DNA of 64,000 bases from Burkholderiales bacterium. GTDB lineage: Bacteria > Pseudomonadota > Gammaproteobacteria > Burkholderiales > Burkholderiaceae_C. The notes under the pieces are model-generated. The model saw only the letters and a list, made by a program, of their open reading frames with translations, did no database searches and had not been told where the DNA came from. Where the stretch lies: the NCBI GenBank assembly GCA_026400105.1, contig JAPLPQ010000083.1:1-64000 (forward strand), in the 5' to 3' direction. Below, piece by piece: positions 20,966-31,100 of the stretch (position 1 is its first letter; each line of letters begins with the position of its first letter). The position numbers and the translations under genes were made by a program.

Positions 20966-21024
20966 ATTGCCAATTTTTTCTTGATTCTGCTGCAAGACAT
21001 TTCTGGCTATTCGATTGTCAATCG
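20966..21024. promoter_or_regulatory. Divergent LysR/SDR control region with paired ATTGnCAAT sites
   Basis: The 134-base gap between the LysR and SDR genes is markedly AT-rich for this genome. It holds two copies of the inverted repeat ATTG-N-CAAT: 20966-20974 (ATTGCCAAT) and 21014-21022, the latter extended to CGATTGTCAATCG at 21012-21024. Their centres are 48 bases apart. Such a pair fits a tetrameric LysR protein's recognition and activation sites. Binding is inferred. Confidence 0.55.
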
Positions 21025-21073
21025 TTTGCCTACAGTAGCGGCCATGGTGCAAACGAAGCCGAAGGAATGCCAG

Positions 21074-21913
21074 ATGAACGATGTGGTCGTGGTGGTCGGT
21101 GCCGGTTCGATCGGCCAGGCCATTGCCCGGCGCGTGGGCGCGGGCAAGCATCTGCTGCTCGCCAGCCTGCAGCAGCAGGATGCCGCTGCTGCAGCGGAAA
21201 TGCTGGCCAACGCCGGTTTCCTGGCCAGTGCGGCTGGGGTTGACGTGTCTTGCCGGGATTCGGTGCAGGCGCTGGTCCGGACCGCCAGCGGACTGGGCAA
21301 GATCACGGGGCTGATTCATGCCGCCGGGGTATCGCCGTCCCAGGCCTCGCCTGCCACCATCTTGCGGGTCGACCTGTATGGCACGGCGCTCGTGCTGGAG
21401 GCTTTTGGCGCTGTGATCGCGCCGGGCGGCGCAGGGCTGGTCATCTCGTCGCAGTCCGGCCATCGCCTGCCCGCGCTGATGCCGGACCAGGACCGGGCCC
21501 TGGCGCTGACCCCGGTGGAGGAACTGCTGCAGCTCGACCTGCTGCAGGCCGAACGCGTGACCGACCCGCTGCATGCCTATCAGTTGTCCAAGCGCGGCAA
21601 CTCGTTGCGGGTGATGGCCGAGGCCGTCAAGTGGGGACAGCGCGGTGGGCGGCTCAACACCATCAGCCCCGGCATCATCATCACGCCCCTGGCCAGGGAC
21701 GAGTTGTCCGGCCCGCGCGGACCAGGCTACCGCCGCATGATCGAAGGCTGCCCGGTCGGGCGCGCGGGCACGCCCGACGAAGTGGCCCAGCTGGCCGCCT
21801 TGCTGATGGGGCCGGACGGCGCCTTCATCACCGGCAGTGATTTCCTGATGGACGGTGGCGTGACCGCCGCCTATCGCTTTGGCGACCTGGCGCCTGCCGC
21901 TGGACCGACCTGA
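21074..21913 (+). CDS. SDR-family NAD(P)-dependent oxidoreductase
   Basis: A 279-residue short-chain dehydrogenase. The nucleotide-binding glycine motif is VVGAGSIGQAIARRVG at the very N-terminus, followed by IHAAGVSPSQAS, a serine in VISSQSGH and the catalytic YQLSK (Y169, K173). The C-terminus has the family FITGSDFLMDGGVTAAY. The frame is open to 20963, but ATG 21074 is preceded by AAGGA and begins the Rossmann fold. It lies 42 bases before the alcohol dehydrogenase gene, forming a likely two-gene operon opposite the LysR regulator. The substrate is not evident. Confidence 0.9.
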   Translation: MNDVVVVVGAGSIGQAIARRVGAGKHLLLASLQQQDAAAAAEMLANAGFLASAAGVDVSCRDSVQALVRTASGLGKITGLIHAAGVSPSQASPATILRVDLYGTALVLEAFGAVIAPGGAGLVISSQSGHRLPALMPDQDRALALTPVEELLQLDLLQAERVTDPLHAYQLSKRGNSLRVMAEAVKWGQRGGRLNTISPGIIITPLARDELSGPRGPGYRRMIEGCPVGRAGTPDEVAQLAALLMGPDGAFITGSDFLMDGGVTAAYRFGDLAPAAGPT

Positions 21914-21955
21914 TTGCGTTTTTTCCTGAACCTGTTTCGACAAGGACTGCTATCC

Positions 21956-23020
21956 ATGAGCCAGAACATCAAGGGCTACGCCGCCCATTCACCCACCGGT
22001 CGGCTGGACCTGTTCCGCTTTGACCGCCGCAGCCCGCGCGCCAACGATGTGGTGATCGACATCCTGTATTGCGGGGTCTGCCACTCCGACCTCCACAATG
22101 TGCGCAACGACTGGGGCAACGCGCAATACCCGATGGTGCCCGGCCACGAGATCATCGGTCGCGTGCTGGAAGTCGGCGCGCAGGTCACCCGCTTCAAGGC
22201 CGGCGACCGGGTGGGCGTGGGCTGCATGGTGGACTCCTGCCAGCATTGCCGCTCCTGCGGCAAGGGCTGGGAGCAGTATTGCGAGAACGGCGCCACCTAC
22301 ACCTACAACGGTACCGACCCGGTCGATGGCAGTCGCACTCACGGTGGCTACTCGGAGCGGGTCGTCGTCAAGCAGGATTTCGTGCTCAAGGTCCCCGACA
22401 GCCTGGACCTGGCGGCGGCGGCCCCGCTGCTGTGCGCCGGCATCACCACCTATTCGCCGCTGCGCCACTGGCAGGTCGGCCCCGGCAGCCGGGTGGCCGT
22501 CGTCGGTCTGGGCGGGCTGGGTCACATGGGTCTGAAGCTGGCCAAGGCCATGGGAGCCGAGGTCACGCTGTTCAGCCGCTCGCCGGGCAAGGAGGCCGAT
22601 GCGCGCCGCCTGGGGGCGGACCGGATCGTGATCTCGACCGATCCGGCGCAGATGGCGGCCGTGAGCGGCCGCTTCGACCTGATCATCGACACCGTGCCTT
22701 ATCTGCATGACGTCAATCCCTATGTGCCGACGCTGGCGGCTGGCGGCACCCTGGTGATGGTCGGCTACCTCGGCCCGCTGGAGGACTTCAACACCGGCAC
22801 GCTGGTCTTTGGCCGCAAGGCATTGGCCGGCTCGCTGATCGGCGGCATTGCCGAGACGCAGGAGATGCTGGACTTCTGCGGCCAGCATGGCATCGGTTCC
22901 GACATCGAGATCATCCGGATCCAGGACATCAACGCAGCCTATGAGCGCCTGCTCAAGGCCGACGTGAAATACCGTTTCGTGATTGACATGGCTTCGCTGA
23001 AGGAAGAGGGCGCCGCCTGA
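21956..23020 (+). CDS. Zinc-dependent NAD(P) alcohol dehydrogenase (YahK/cinnamyl-type)
   Basis: A 354-residue medium-chain dehydrogenase. The catalytic zinc ligands lie in CGVCHSDLH and PGHEIIGRV, the structural zinc four-cysteine loop in DSCQHCRSCGKGWEQYC, and the Rossmann motif in VVGLGGLGHMGLKLA. It is most like YahK/AdhC-type enzymes that reduce aldehydes. ATG 21956 is chosen, not the upstream in-frame codon at 21914. It follows the SDR gene and is closed by a hairpin terminator about 95 bases downstream. Confidence 0.93.
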   Translation: MSQNIKGYAAHSPTGRLDLFRFDRRSPRANDVVIDILYCGVCHSDLHNVRNDWGNAQYPMVPGHEIIGRVLEVGAQVTRFKAGDRVGVGCMVDSCQHCRSCGKGWEQYCENGATYTYNGTDPVDGSRTHGGYSERVVVKQDFVLKVPDSLDLAAAAPLLCAGITTYSPLRHWQVGPGSRVAVVGLGGLGHMGLKLAKAMGAEVTLFSRSPGKEADARRLGADRIVISTDPAQMAAVSGRFDLIIDTVPYLHDVNPYVPTLAAGGTLVMVGYLGPLEDFNTGTLVFGRKALAGSLIGGIAETQEMLDFCGQHGIGSDIEIIRIQDINAAYERLLKADVKYRFVIDMASLKEEGAA

Positions 23021-23113
23021 GGCTGCTGTCCCGGTGCGGTGCTGATCTCGACCGACCCGCCTTCTCCTGTCCCCTTGGGATTCGAGACGAAGTGTCGTAA
23101 AATGGCAAGGTAG

Positions 23114-23148
23114 GCAAAAGCCCGTCGCCCAGTGCGATGGGCTTTTGC
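23114..23148 (+). terminator. Rho-independent terminator after alcohol dehydrogenase gene
   Basis: A 15-base stem GCAAAAGCCCGTCGC/GCGATGGGCTTTTGC with one G-T pair and a five-base loop, followed by TTTT. The rest of the 288-base gap 23021-23308 holds nothing I recognise. Confidence 0.88.
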
Positions 23149-23308
23149 TTTTCCGGTCACTGAACGGGTCCGGGCCCGCTCTGGCGCCGAGGCTGCGCAG
23201 TCGCCCAGGCTGCTGCAGCGGCTTGGCCGCCCATACGCCAAGCTCAGGTCCGCCCATGACCTGCAGCGCTTGACACCGATCCTGGGCTCATTGAACAAGG
23301 ACCCCCCC

Positions 23309-23683
23309 ATGACAACCCCCCTTATTGCATCCGCGCAGGCCGAGCTGCTGGCTGGCATCGTGAACGGACTCTGCACCCGCACGCTGGTGCAGTTTGCCGC
23401 CGAGTCCCGGCTCGACGGCGAGAGCCTGGCCGATGCGGTCGAGCGCTACGAAGTCGACTACGCCTGGCAGGTGCTGGGCTCTGAGCGGACCTGCGAGGCC
23501 GTCGTCGCGCGCCTGCAGTCCGAGCTCGGACTGCCCGCGGCCGAGGCGTTCAAGCCCGCCGTTGCCGAGGCCTTGCAGCTCGCTGCGGCCCGGCAGCCGT
23601 CCGATCTGCTGATGAGCTTCGACAACGATCTGCCGGAGCTGATCGCCGGCCTGCTGCGCGCGTGCAGCGAACCCAGCCGCTGA
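23309..23683 (+). CDS. Hypothetical protein, 124 residues
   Basis: I do not recognise this protein. It is acidic and mostly helical by composition, with no signal peptide, membrane span or cysteine pair that suggests an activity; a single tryptophan sits in YAWQVLGSERTC. The ATG at 23309 is preceded by AAGGA and then a run of seven C. It stands alone between a terminator and the next hypothetical gene 121 bases on. GC-rich third positions and a plausible ribosome-binding site support it being real. Confidence 0.6.
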   Translation: MTTPLIASAQAELLAGIVNGLCTRTLVQFAAESRLDGESLADAVERYEVDYAWQVLGSERTCEAVVARLQSELGLPAAEAFKPAVAEALQLAAARQPSDLLMSFDNDLPELIAGLLRACSEPSR

Positions 23684-23804
23684 CGGCGCCCCCATGCGCT
23701 GATTGCTGCCGGCCTGTGGCCGCAGTCAGGCCCGCCGCGCGTTGCCGCAGGGTGCTTCGGGCCTGGTGTCGGCAGGCATTGGTGTCCTGGGATACAGTGC
23801 TCGC

Positions 23805-24407
23805 ATGAACCCCGATCTGATGCAGGAAATCGCCGCCGCCGCTGCCGCCCTGGTGGTTGACGAAGGGCAGGAGTACGGTTCGGCCAAGCGACGCGCGCTC
23901 AAGCAGCTCGGCCTGCCGCCACGCACGCCCTTGCCCGACAACCTGGCGGTCGAGGCCGCGGTGCGCGAGCATCTCGCGATCTTCCATGCCGACACCCAGC
24001 CGGCCGAGCTGCAGGCGCTGCGCGAGCTGGCGCTGGTCTGGATGGAGCGGCTGGCCGAGTTCCAGCCCCATCTGGGCGGCGCGGTCTGGCATGGCACGGC
24101 GACCGAGCTGTCCGACATCTATCTGCAGCTGTTCAGCGATGATCCGAAGGCGGTCGAGCTCGCGCTGATCAACCGCGGCGTCGACTACGAGGCGCGCAGC
24201 GTCAACGGCCTGCACGGCCATGCAGTCGAGGCGCTGAGCCTGCGCAGCCGCTGCGAGCCGCTGCAGACCTGGGTCGGCGTGCACTTGCTGGTCAACGATG
24301 GTGGCGATTTCCGCGGCGCGCTGTTGCGCGATGCCGCCGGGCGCAAGCCGCGCGGCGATGCCCGCGCGCTGCGCGAGCGCATGGCACAGGAAGCCTCGGT
24401 CCCATGA
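23805..24407 (+). CDS. Hypothetical protein, 200 residues
   Basis: I cannot assign a function. The product is soluble, alanine/leucine-rich, with an N-terminal helical part (YGSAKRRALKQLGLPPRTPL) and a C-terminal segment containing VWHGTATELSDIYLQLFSDD and VNGLHGHAVEALSLRSRC, which look like conserved family blocks. Its stop overlaps the ATG of the TlpA-like gene (ATGA), so the two are probably cotranscribed and coupled. Confidence 0.72.
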   Translation: MNPDLMQEIAAAAAALVVDEGQEYGSAKRRALKQLGLPPRTPLPDNLAVEAAVREHLAIFHADTQPAELQALRELALVWMERLAEFQPHLGGAVWHGTATELSDIYLQLFSDDPKAVELALINRGVDYEARSVNGLHGHAVEALSLRSRCEPLQTWVGVHLLVNDGGDFRGALLRDAAGRKPRGDARALRERMAQEASVP

Positions 24408-24904
24408 AGCGGCGCGACATGCTCGTGGGCGGCGGCGCCCTGGCGGCGCTGGCAAGCGCCGGGCTGGCCGGCTGCTCGCGCGGGTCCGAGCCGCCCGCGG
24501 CCTTCTGGTCCCAGTCATGGGAGTCGCCGGGCGGCCAGCAGCTGGCGGCAGCCGATTTCCGCGGTCGTCCCCTGCTGTTGAACTTCTGGGCCACCTGGTG
24601 CCCGCCCTGCGTCGAGGAACTGCCGCTGCTCGACCAGTTCTTCCAGTCCCATCTGGCCCAGGGCTGGCAGGTGCTGGGGCTGGCGATCGACCAGCCCAGC
24701 GCGGTGCGCGCCTTCCTGGCCAGGCGCCCGCTGGCCTTTCCGATCGGACTGGCCGGACTCGGTGGCACCGAGCTGAGCTGCGAGCTTGGCAACAGCAACG
24801 GCGGCCTGCCCTTCAGTGTGCTGTTCGACCGCACGGGCCGGCTGCTCGAGCGCAAGCTGGGCCGGCTCCAGCCGGCCGATCTGGAGCGCTGGCAGAGCCT
24901 GTGA
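24404..24904 (+). CDS. TlpA-like thiol:disulfide lipoprotein
   Basis: A 166-residue protein with an MKRRDML signal start and lipobox LAGC (lipidated Cys 24), then a thioredoxin fold with active site WCPPC (C66/C69) in the NFWATWCPPCVEELP context. It would be anchored in a periplasmic-side membrane and act as a reductant or disulfide exchanger, as in TlpA/ResA proteins. It overlaps the end of the upstream hypothetical gene by four bases. The stretch 24905-25131 after it is the leader of the nuclease gene. Confidence 0.9.
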   Translation: MKRRDMLVGGGALAALASAGLAGCSRGSEPPAAFWSQSWESPGGQQLAAADFRGRPLLLNFWATWCPPCVEELPLLDQFFQSHLAQGWQVLGLAIDQPSAVRAFLARRPLAFPIGLAGLGGTELSCELGNSNGGLPFSVLFDRTGRLLERKLGRLQPADLERWQSL

Positions 24905-25049
24905 GGCGGGCCCGAGGCTTCCGGGTCGGCCCGTTCGATTCGACCAGGCCGAAGCGGGACTCGAGGCATCGATCCATCCTGGGGTGGGCGCTGGCGCTGC
25001 AATCCATTTCAGATGAGGCATTTCGAGACAAACCCTCCCCAGAAGTGAT

Positions 25050-25061
25050 TGTCAATTGACA
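25050..25061. promoter_or_regulatory. Perfect 12-bp palindrome TGTCAATTGACA upstream of nuclease gene
   Basis: TGTCAATTGACA lies 71 bases before the nuclease start. Its right half is a perfect -35 hexamer TTGACA (25056-25061), but no good -10 follows at 16-18 bp. It also contains ATTGTCAAT, the same core as in the LysR/SDR control region 4 kb away. A regulator-binding role is inference. Confidence 0.4.
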
Positions 25062-25131
25062 TATGTTTTTCATGGTCAGCACGTAAGGTGGGTCGTTTCC
25101 CCGTCCTGGGACTCACTTTACAGGTAACGAC

Positions 25132-28100
25132 ATGGCACTTTCGGCTGGCAGCATTGCGTTCGTTGGATTCAACGCAGATGGAACGGATGGTTTCGCTTTT
25201 ATCGTTTTGAACGAAATTCCTGCTGGACAGGTGATCCATTTCCGGGACGATGAGTGGAACGGGACCGCCTTCAACACCGGTGAAGGCATCAACAGCTGGA
25301 CCAACAATACGGGTGCTCCGATTGCCGCCGGCACGGTCGTCGAATTTACCGCTGTCAGCACCACATCGGCGGCAGCCAGTCATGGACAGCTCTCGATCGT
25401 TTCCGGATCGCAAAACCTGGGGGCCAGCGACGAGACCCTGTACGCCTACACCAGCACCGGGGACGCCACCACGGGCAGTTTCACCTTCTTGTCGGCAGTG
25501 GCCAGCGGCGGCTACACCGCGGCCATGACCCTCGACGGCACCGGCTTGACGGCAGGCACCGATGCGATCGATTTCAAGCCGCAGGATGACGATGCCGATG
25601 TCTTCGCTTACAACCCCGCCAGTGGAGGCGCCAATTTTGTTGACGCATCTGCCGCGCGCCTGGCGATTCACACCTTGAGCCACTGGGTGTCGCAGGATGC
25701 CAGTGGCGATCAGAATGCTGATGGCGTCTCGCCCGATGCCCCATTCCTGACCGCCGATCAATCCCCGCTGAAGGGGGTGATCTTCAGTCTCGGTGCCACC
25801 GTCAACCCCCCCATCGTCCCCAGCGTCACGCTGTCCGTCAGCAGCGCCACTGGCGCCGAGGCCGGCACCACGGCCATCACGGTCACCGCCACGGCTTCTG
25901 CTCCAGTCACTGGCAACCAGACCGTCGATCTGGCCGTCACTGGCACCGGCATCACGGCAGACGATTTCACCCTGTCCGGCACCCGCATCACGATCGTTGA
26001 TGGCGCCACCGTCGGCAGCGTCATCTTCACCGTGCTGGACGACGCTCTCGCCGAAGGCAGTGAAACCGCCACGCTGACCCTCGGCAATCCCTCCTCGGGC
26101 GTCACGCTGGGCAGCAACTTGTCGCAAGCCGTGACCATTGCCGACAACGAAGCCATCGGTGCATTGACCTACAGCGGCCAGTTCAATGAAGGGCTGGCAT
26201 TCGATGGTTCGGTCAGCGGCAAGGTCATCATCACCCTGTCGGGCGGCGACACCTTTGCCGGCAGCAACGGCGATGACCTGCTGGCTGGTGCCACGCCCCA
26301 AGCCGTCGTCAGCAATGTCCCCGTTGGCCTGACTGCGGTGCTGACCCGCACCAGCAGCAGCCAGGCTGAGCTGAGCTTCGCCGGCAAGGCCAGCGCGCAC
26401 GGCAATGCCAGCGATTTGAACCACCTGACGCTCGCGTTCAACGACAGCGCGTTCACCGGCAGCAACGCTGGCGCCATCACCGGCTCGACCCAGTCCGACC
26501 TGGCCATCAACTTTGCCGACATCGGCACGGCGGGCAGCCAGCAGACCTTCACGCCCAATGCGGGTACCAGCGTGGACAGCTCCGACGCTTCCACCGCGAT
26601 CGCGCTCGATGCCAACTACATGGTGGTGGGCGACGACGAAGCCAGCGTGTTGCGCGTGCACGACCGCGCCGGTGGTGCAGCCCTGGTCGAGTGGAGCTAC
26701 GCGACCGCCTTGGCCAACGGCGGCGAGCTGGATCTGGAAGCCGGCACCCGCGTCGGCGACACCCTGTATTTCGTCGGATCGCAAAGCAACTCCAAATCGG
26801 GCAGCGAGTCCGATCCGCGCGAGAACCTGTTTGCCGTCACTGTCTCCGGCACCGGAGCCCAGACCAGCTTCACCTACCTGGGCAAGTCCAGCAGCCTGGA
26901 AACGGCGCTGTCCAGCTGGGACAGCAGCAATGCCCATGGCCAGGGGGCCGGCTACTTCGGCTTTGCCGCCTCCAGCGCGGCAGGCATGGTGCCCGAAGGC
27001 GTGAACGGTTTCTCGATCGAAGGCATGAGCGCCTCGCAGGACGGCACGCAGCTGCTGCTGGCTTTCCGTGCTCCGCAAACCGACACCATCACCCGTGAGA
27101 ACGCCGTCATCGTCCCGGTGGCCATCGGCGGCTTGATCGGCGGCAGTCCCGGTTTCGGTGTCCCGATCGAGCTGGACCTGGGCGGGCGCGGCATCCGCTC
27201 GATTGAAAAAACCGCTGACGGCAACGGCTATCTGGTGCTGGCCGGGCCTGCAGCTGCCGCCAGCACCGAGGTCACAAACGACTTCCGCCTCTACCGCCTC
27301 AGCACCGACCTGGCCAGCGTGACCGAACTGGACGTGAGCCTCGATGCGCTGCGCGATGTCACGGGCGGCAGCTTCGAGACCATCGTCGAGGTGCAAAGCA
27401 CCGCCGCAGGCACCCTGGTGCAATTGCTGCAGGACAATGGTGACACCGTCTGGCCCGGCAAGACTGGCGTATCCAAGGACCTGCCGGCGGCCGAGCAGCA
27501 GTTCGTCGGCAACTGGGTCGCGCTCGGCAGCGATGTGACCGACGCGACGGGCCCCAGGCTGGTCAGCAGCGCCCCGGCCGACAATGCCGTCAACCTGGGC
27601 ATTTCCAGCCAGCTGGTGCTGAAGTTCGATGAAGGCGTGCAGGCCGGTTCGGGCAGCTTCGTCATCAGGCAAACCAGCGACAACAGCGTGGTTGACACGA
27701 TCCAGGTCCACAGCAGCCGGGTCAGCATCGCGTTCAATACCGTTTCGATCGAGCCGGGCAATCTGGCCAACGGTACGGGTTATTACGTCGAGGCCACGGC
27801 CGACGCACTGACCGACCACGCGGGCAACGCCTGGGCCGGCATCACGGGGGCCGATGCGCTGAACTTTGCGACCGTCTCCGCCGCGCCCCACTACGACCTG
27901 CTGATTACCGAGGTGAACTCCAACGCCGCTGGGGGCGACTTCTTCGAGCTGTACAACCACGGTACGACGCCGATCGACTTGACGGGCTGGAAATGGGATG
28001 ACGATTCCGCCAACCCCGCTGATGCAGCGGCAGCTTCCCTGTCAGGCATCCTCCATCCTGGCGCGCGTCTGGTCGTGCTGGCGGCAGCAGATGCCGTGGC

Positions 28101-31100
28101 CTTCCGTGCGGCCTGGGGATTGGCCGACATGGTGCCCGTGCTCGCCACCGGCGGCCCTGGGCTGGGCAATGGCGATGCCGTGGTCGTGTTTGACCCGAAC
28201 GGCTATGTCGCGGCCGGAGTGAACTTCAAGTCCACCCACATCACGGCCACCGATGGCACCGTGATCACGCCCATGGTTCGCAGTGACGGCATCGCCTTGA
28301 CCACGGCTCACGCCGGGCTGGCTGCGGGTGGTGGCACGACTGAATCTGCAGTGTGGGACGGCGTCTCCACGTCGGCTCCGAAATACGGCGATGCCGATGT
28401 CGGTGTGCTCGGGGCCTTTGCGCAGGGCGCGGCAGCCGCCAGCATCGGCTCGCCCGGCAACGTGCTGGCCGGGGCGAGCCTGGCCACGCCTTACACCGAA
28501 AGCTTCGGCACCAATCTGGCTGAATTTACCGCCTACAGCGTGGATGCCGGTACCGCCACCACCTGGTACCGCGCCAGCAGCGGCACCGCCGAGGTCAACG
28601 GCTTTGGCGATGCCGCGCCCGCGAATGACTGGCTGATCTCGAAGGCGTTCGACCTGAGCCAGACCAGCGTCGAATACCTGAGCTTCACCACCTGGACCCG
28701 CTACAGCGATACCGGCATCGCCAACCCCGAAGTCAAGGTCAAGTACAGCACCGACTATTCCGGCACCGGCGACCCCGCGCTCTACCACTGGACCGAACTG
28801 AGCTACACCCCCTCGCCCGACAACAGCCAGGTCACTACCCCCTCCGGGCTGATCGACCTGTCGGCGATCCAGGGCAGCAATGTCTATTTCGCTTTCCAAT
28901 ACACCTCATCAGGCACGGGCAGCAACAGCTCGTCGAGCTGGCGTGTCGATGACGTGAAGATCGACGGCTATTCCGGCGCCGTGCTGTCGCTGGCCGCCAG
29001 CAACGCCAGCCAGGCCGAAGGCCGGAGCGGCAGCAGCGCCTTCGATTTCACCGTGACCCGTGCCGGCGACATCAGCGGCGCCACCACGGTGGACTATGCC
29101 GTTAGCGGTGCCGCCGTGGACGGCGCCGACTTTGGCGGCCAGCTGCCCAGCGGCACGGTCAGTTTTGCGGCCGGCGAGACCAGCAAGACCATCACCCTCA
29201 ACGTGGCTGGCGACAGCGCGGCTGAAAGCAACGAAGCCTTCACGCTCACCCTGGCCAATGCCATCGGTGGCCAGATCATCGCTGCCACGGCCAGCGGCAC
29301 CATCCTCGACGACGATGCCGCGCCCACATTGATTTCGGCGATCCAGGGTTCCAGCAGCGCCAGCACCCTGCTGGGCCAGACGGTCACCATCCAGGGCGTG
29401 GTCACGGCCTACATGCCCAGCATGAAAGGCTTCTTCGTGCAGGAAGAGGTCGCCGACAGCGATGGCAATGCCCGTACCTCCGAGGGCATCTTCGTCTACT
29501 ACAACAACAGCAATCCCGGCATCGCTGTCACCCATGTGGGCGATGTGGTGCGCCTGACCGGCACCGTGGCCGAATACCAGGGCCAGACCCAGCTGACGGC
29601 GCCCACCAACCTGCAACTGGTCACTGACAACGCCGATACCAGTGCCCTGCCGGCCCCGGTGCAGATCACGCTGCCGGTGGCTGAAATGGTCGACTGGGAG
29701 GCGGTCGAAGGCATGCTGGTGGAACTGTCGTCGGCCACGGCAGGCGGCAAGCTGGTCATCACCGACAACTACACCCTGGGTCAGTACGGCACGGTCACGC
29801 TCACCTCCGACACCCTGCTGCAGCAATACACCGAGACCAGTGCGCCCAGCGTGAGCGGCTATGCCGCCTACATGGCGGCCACGCAGAAAGACCAGATCAT
29901 CCTGGACGATGGCAGCAGCAGCCAGAATCCCGGCGTCCACTCCGGGCGGGGTGGCAGCGACCTGTCGGCCGCCAACCCCCTGCGCGCCGGCGACAGCGTG
30001 ACCAGCGTGGTGGGCGTGGTCGACCAGCTCACCGTCAGTGGCGCGCTGGCCTACGAAACCAGCTACCGCATCCAGCCGACCATCGAGCCGCTGTTCACCG
30101 GCAGCGCACGTCCCGCCGCGGCCGACCTGCCGGCGGCCATCACCGGGGCCGAGATCAAGGTGGCATCGGTCAACGTGCTCAACTACTTCACCACGCTGGG
30201 TAGCAGCAGCTTCACCAATCCCAACGGCACCAGCCACCAAGGTCGCGGTGCCACCGACGGCGGCGAATTCACCCGTCAGCAAGACAAGATCGTGGCCAAC
30301 CTGCTGGGTCTGGATGCCGACGTGCTGGGCCTGATGGAGATGCAGAACAACGGCTTTGCCGATGGCAGCAGTGCCATCGACTCGCTGGTCGATGCGCTCA
30401 ACGCCAAGGCTGGCGCGGGCACCTATGCCTACATTGCCGGACCGTTCAACGACGGGGCAATTAGCGCTGGCGATGCGGCCACGGCGGGCGACGATGCCAT
30501 CATGGTTGCCATCCTCTACAAGCCGGCCAAGGTCATGCCGGTGGGCCAGGCCGCGGTCGCCGATCCCACGCTGTACGACGCGTTCTCGGCCAGTTTTGGC
30601 AGCCGCGTGCCGGTGGCGCAGACCTTCCAGGCCTTGGCCGATGGCGAGCAGTTCACGGTGGTGGTCAACCACTTCAAGTCCAAGGGCAGCGTGAACGACC
30701 CGGACCTCGGTGACGGCCAGGGCGCCAACAACCAGGCCCGCCTGGAAGCTGCGCGCGACCTGCTGTCCTGGCTGGGTACCAACCCCACCGGCAGCACCGA
30801 CAGCGACCTGCTGCTGCTGGGTGACTTCAACGCCTACAGCCAGGAAGACCCGATCACCTATCTCGATGCCAACGGCTACAACAAGGTCTCCAGCGGCCTG
30901 TCCTATTCCTTCGACGGACTGTGGGGCTCGCTGGATCATGCGCTCGCCAGTGACAGCCTGACCAGCCAGGTCAGCGGTGCAGTGAAGTGGACCATCAACG
31001 CCGAAGAGCCGGCGGTGCTGGACTACAACACCGAGTTCAAGAACGATGCGCAGGATGCCAGCTATTACGCCCCGGACGCCTACCGCTCCAGCGACCACAA

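Noticed and set aside
19950..23020. LysR-SDR-ADH block as a horizontally acquired island
   Set aside because: Base composition looks only slightly less GC-rich, and there are no mobility genes or repeats at its edges. The adjacent tRNA-Phe alone is not enough evidence.
23021..23308. Search for an RNA gene or small ORF in this gap
   Set aside because: Apart from the terminator at 23114-23148 no conserved structure or convincing frame was seen.
25009..27960. A 983-codon minus-strand frame opposite the nuclease
   Set aside because: The translation is low-complexity (G, A, V, R, Q, H) with no domain, and the opposite strand encodes recognisable modules.
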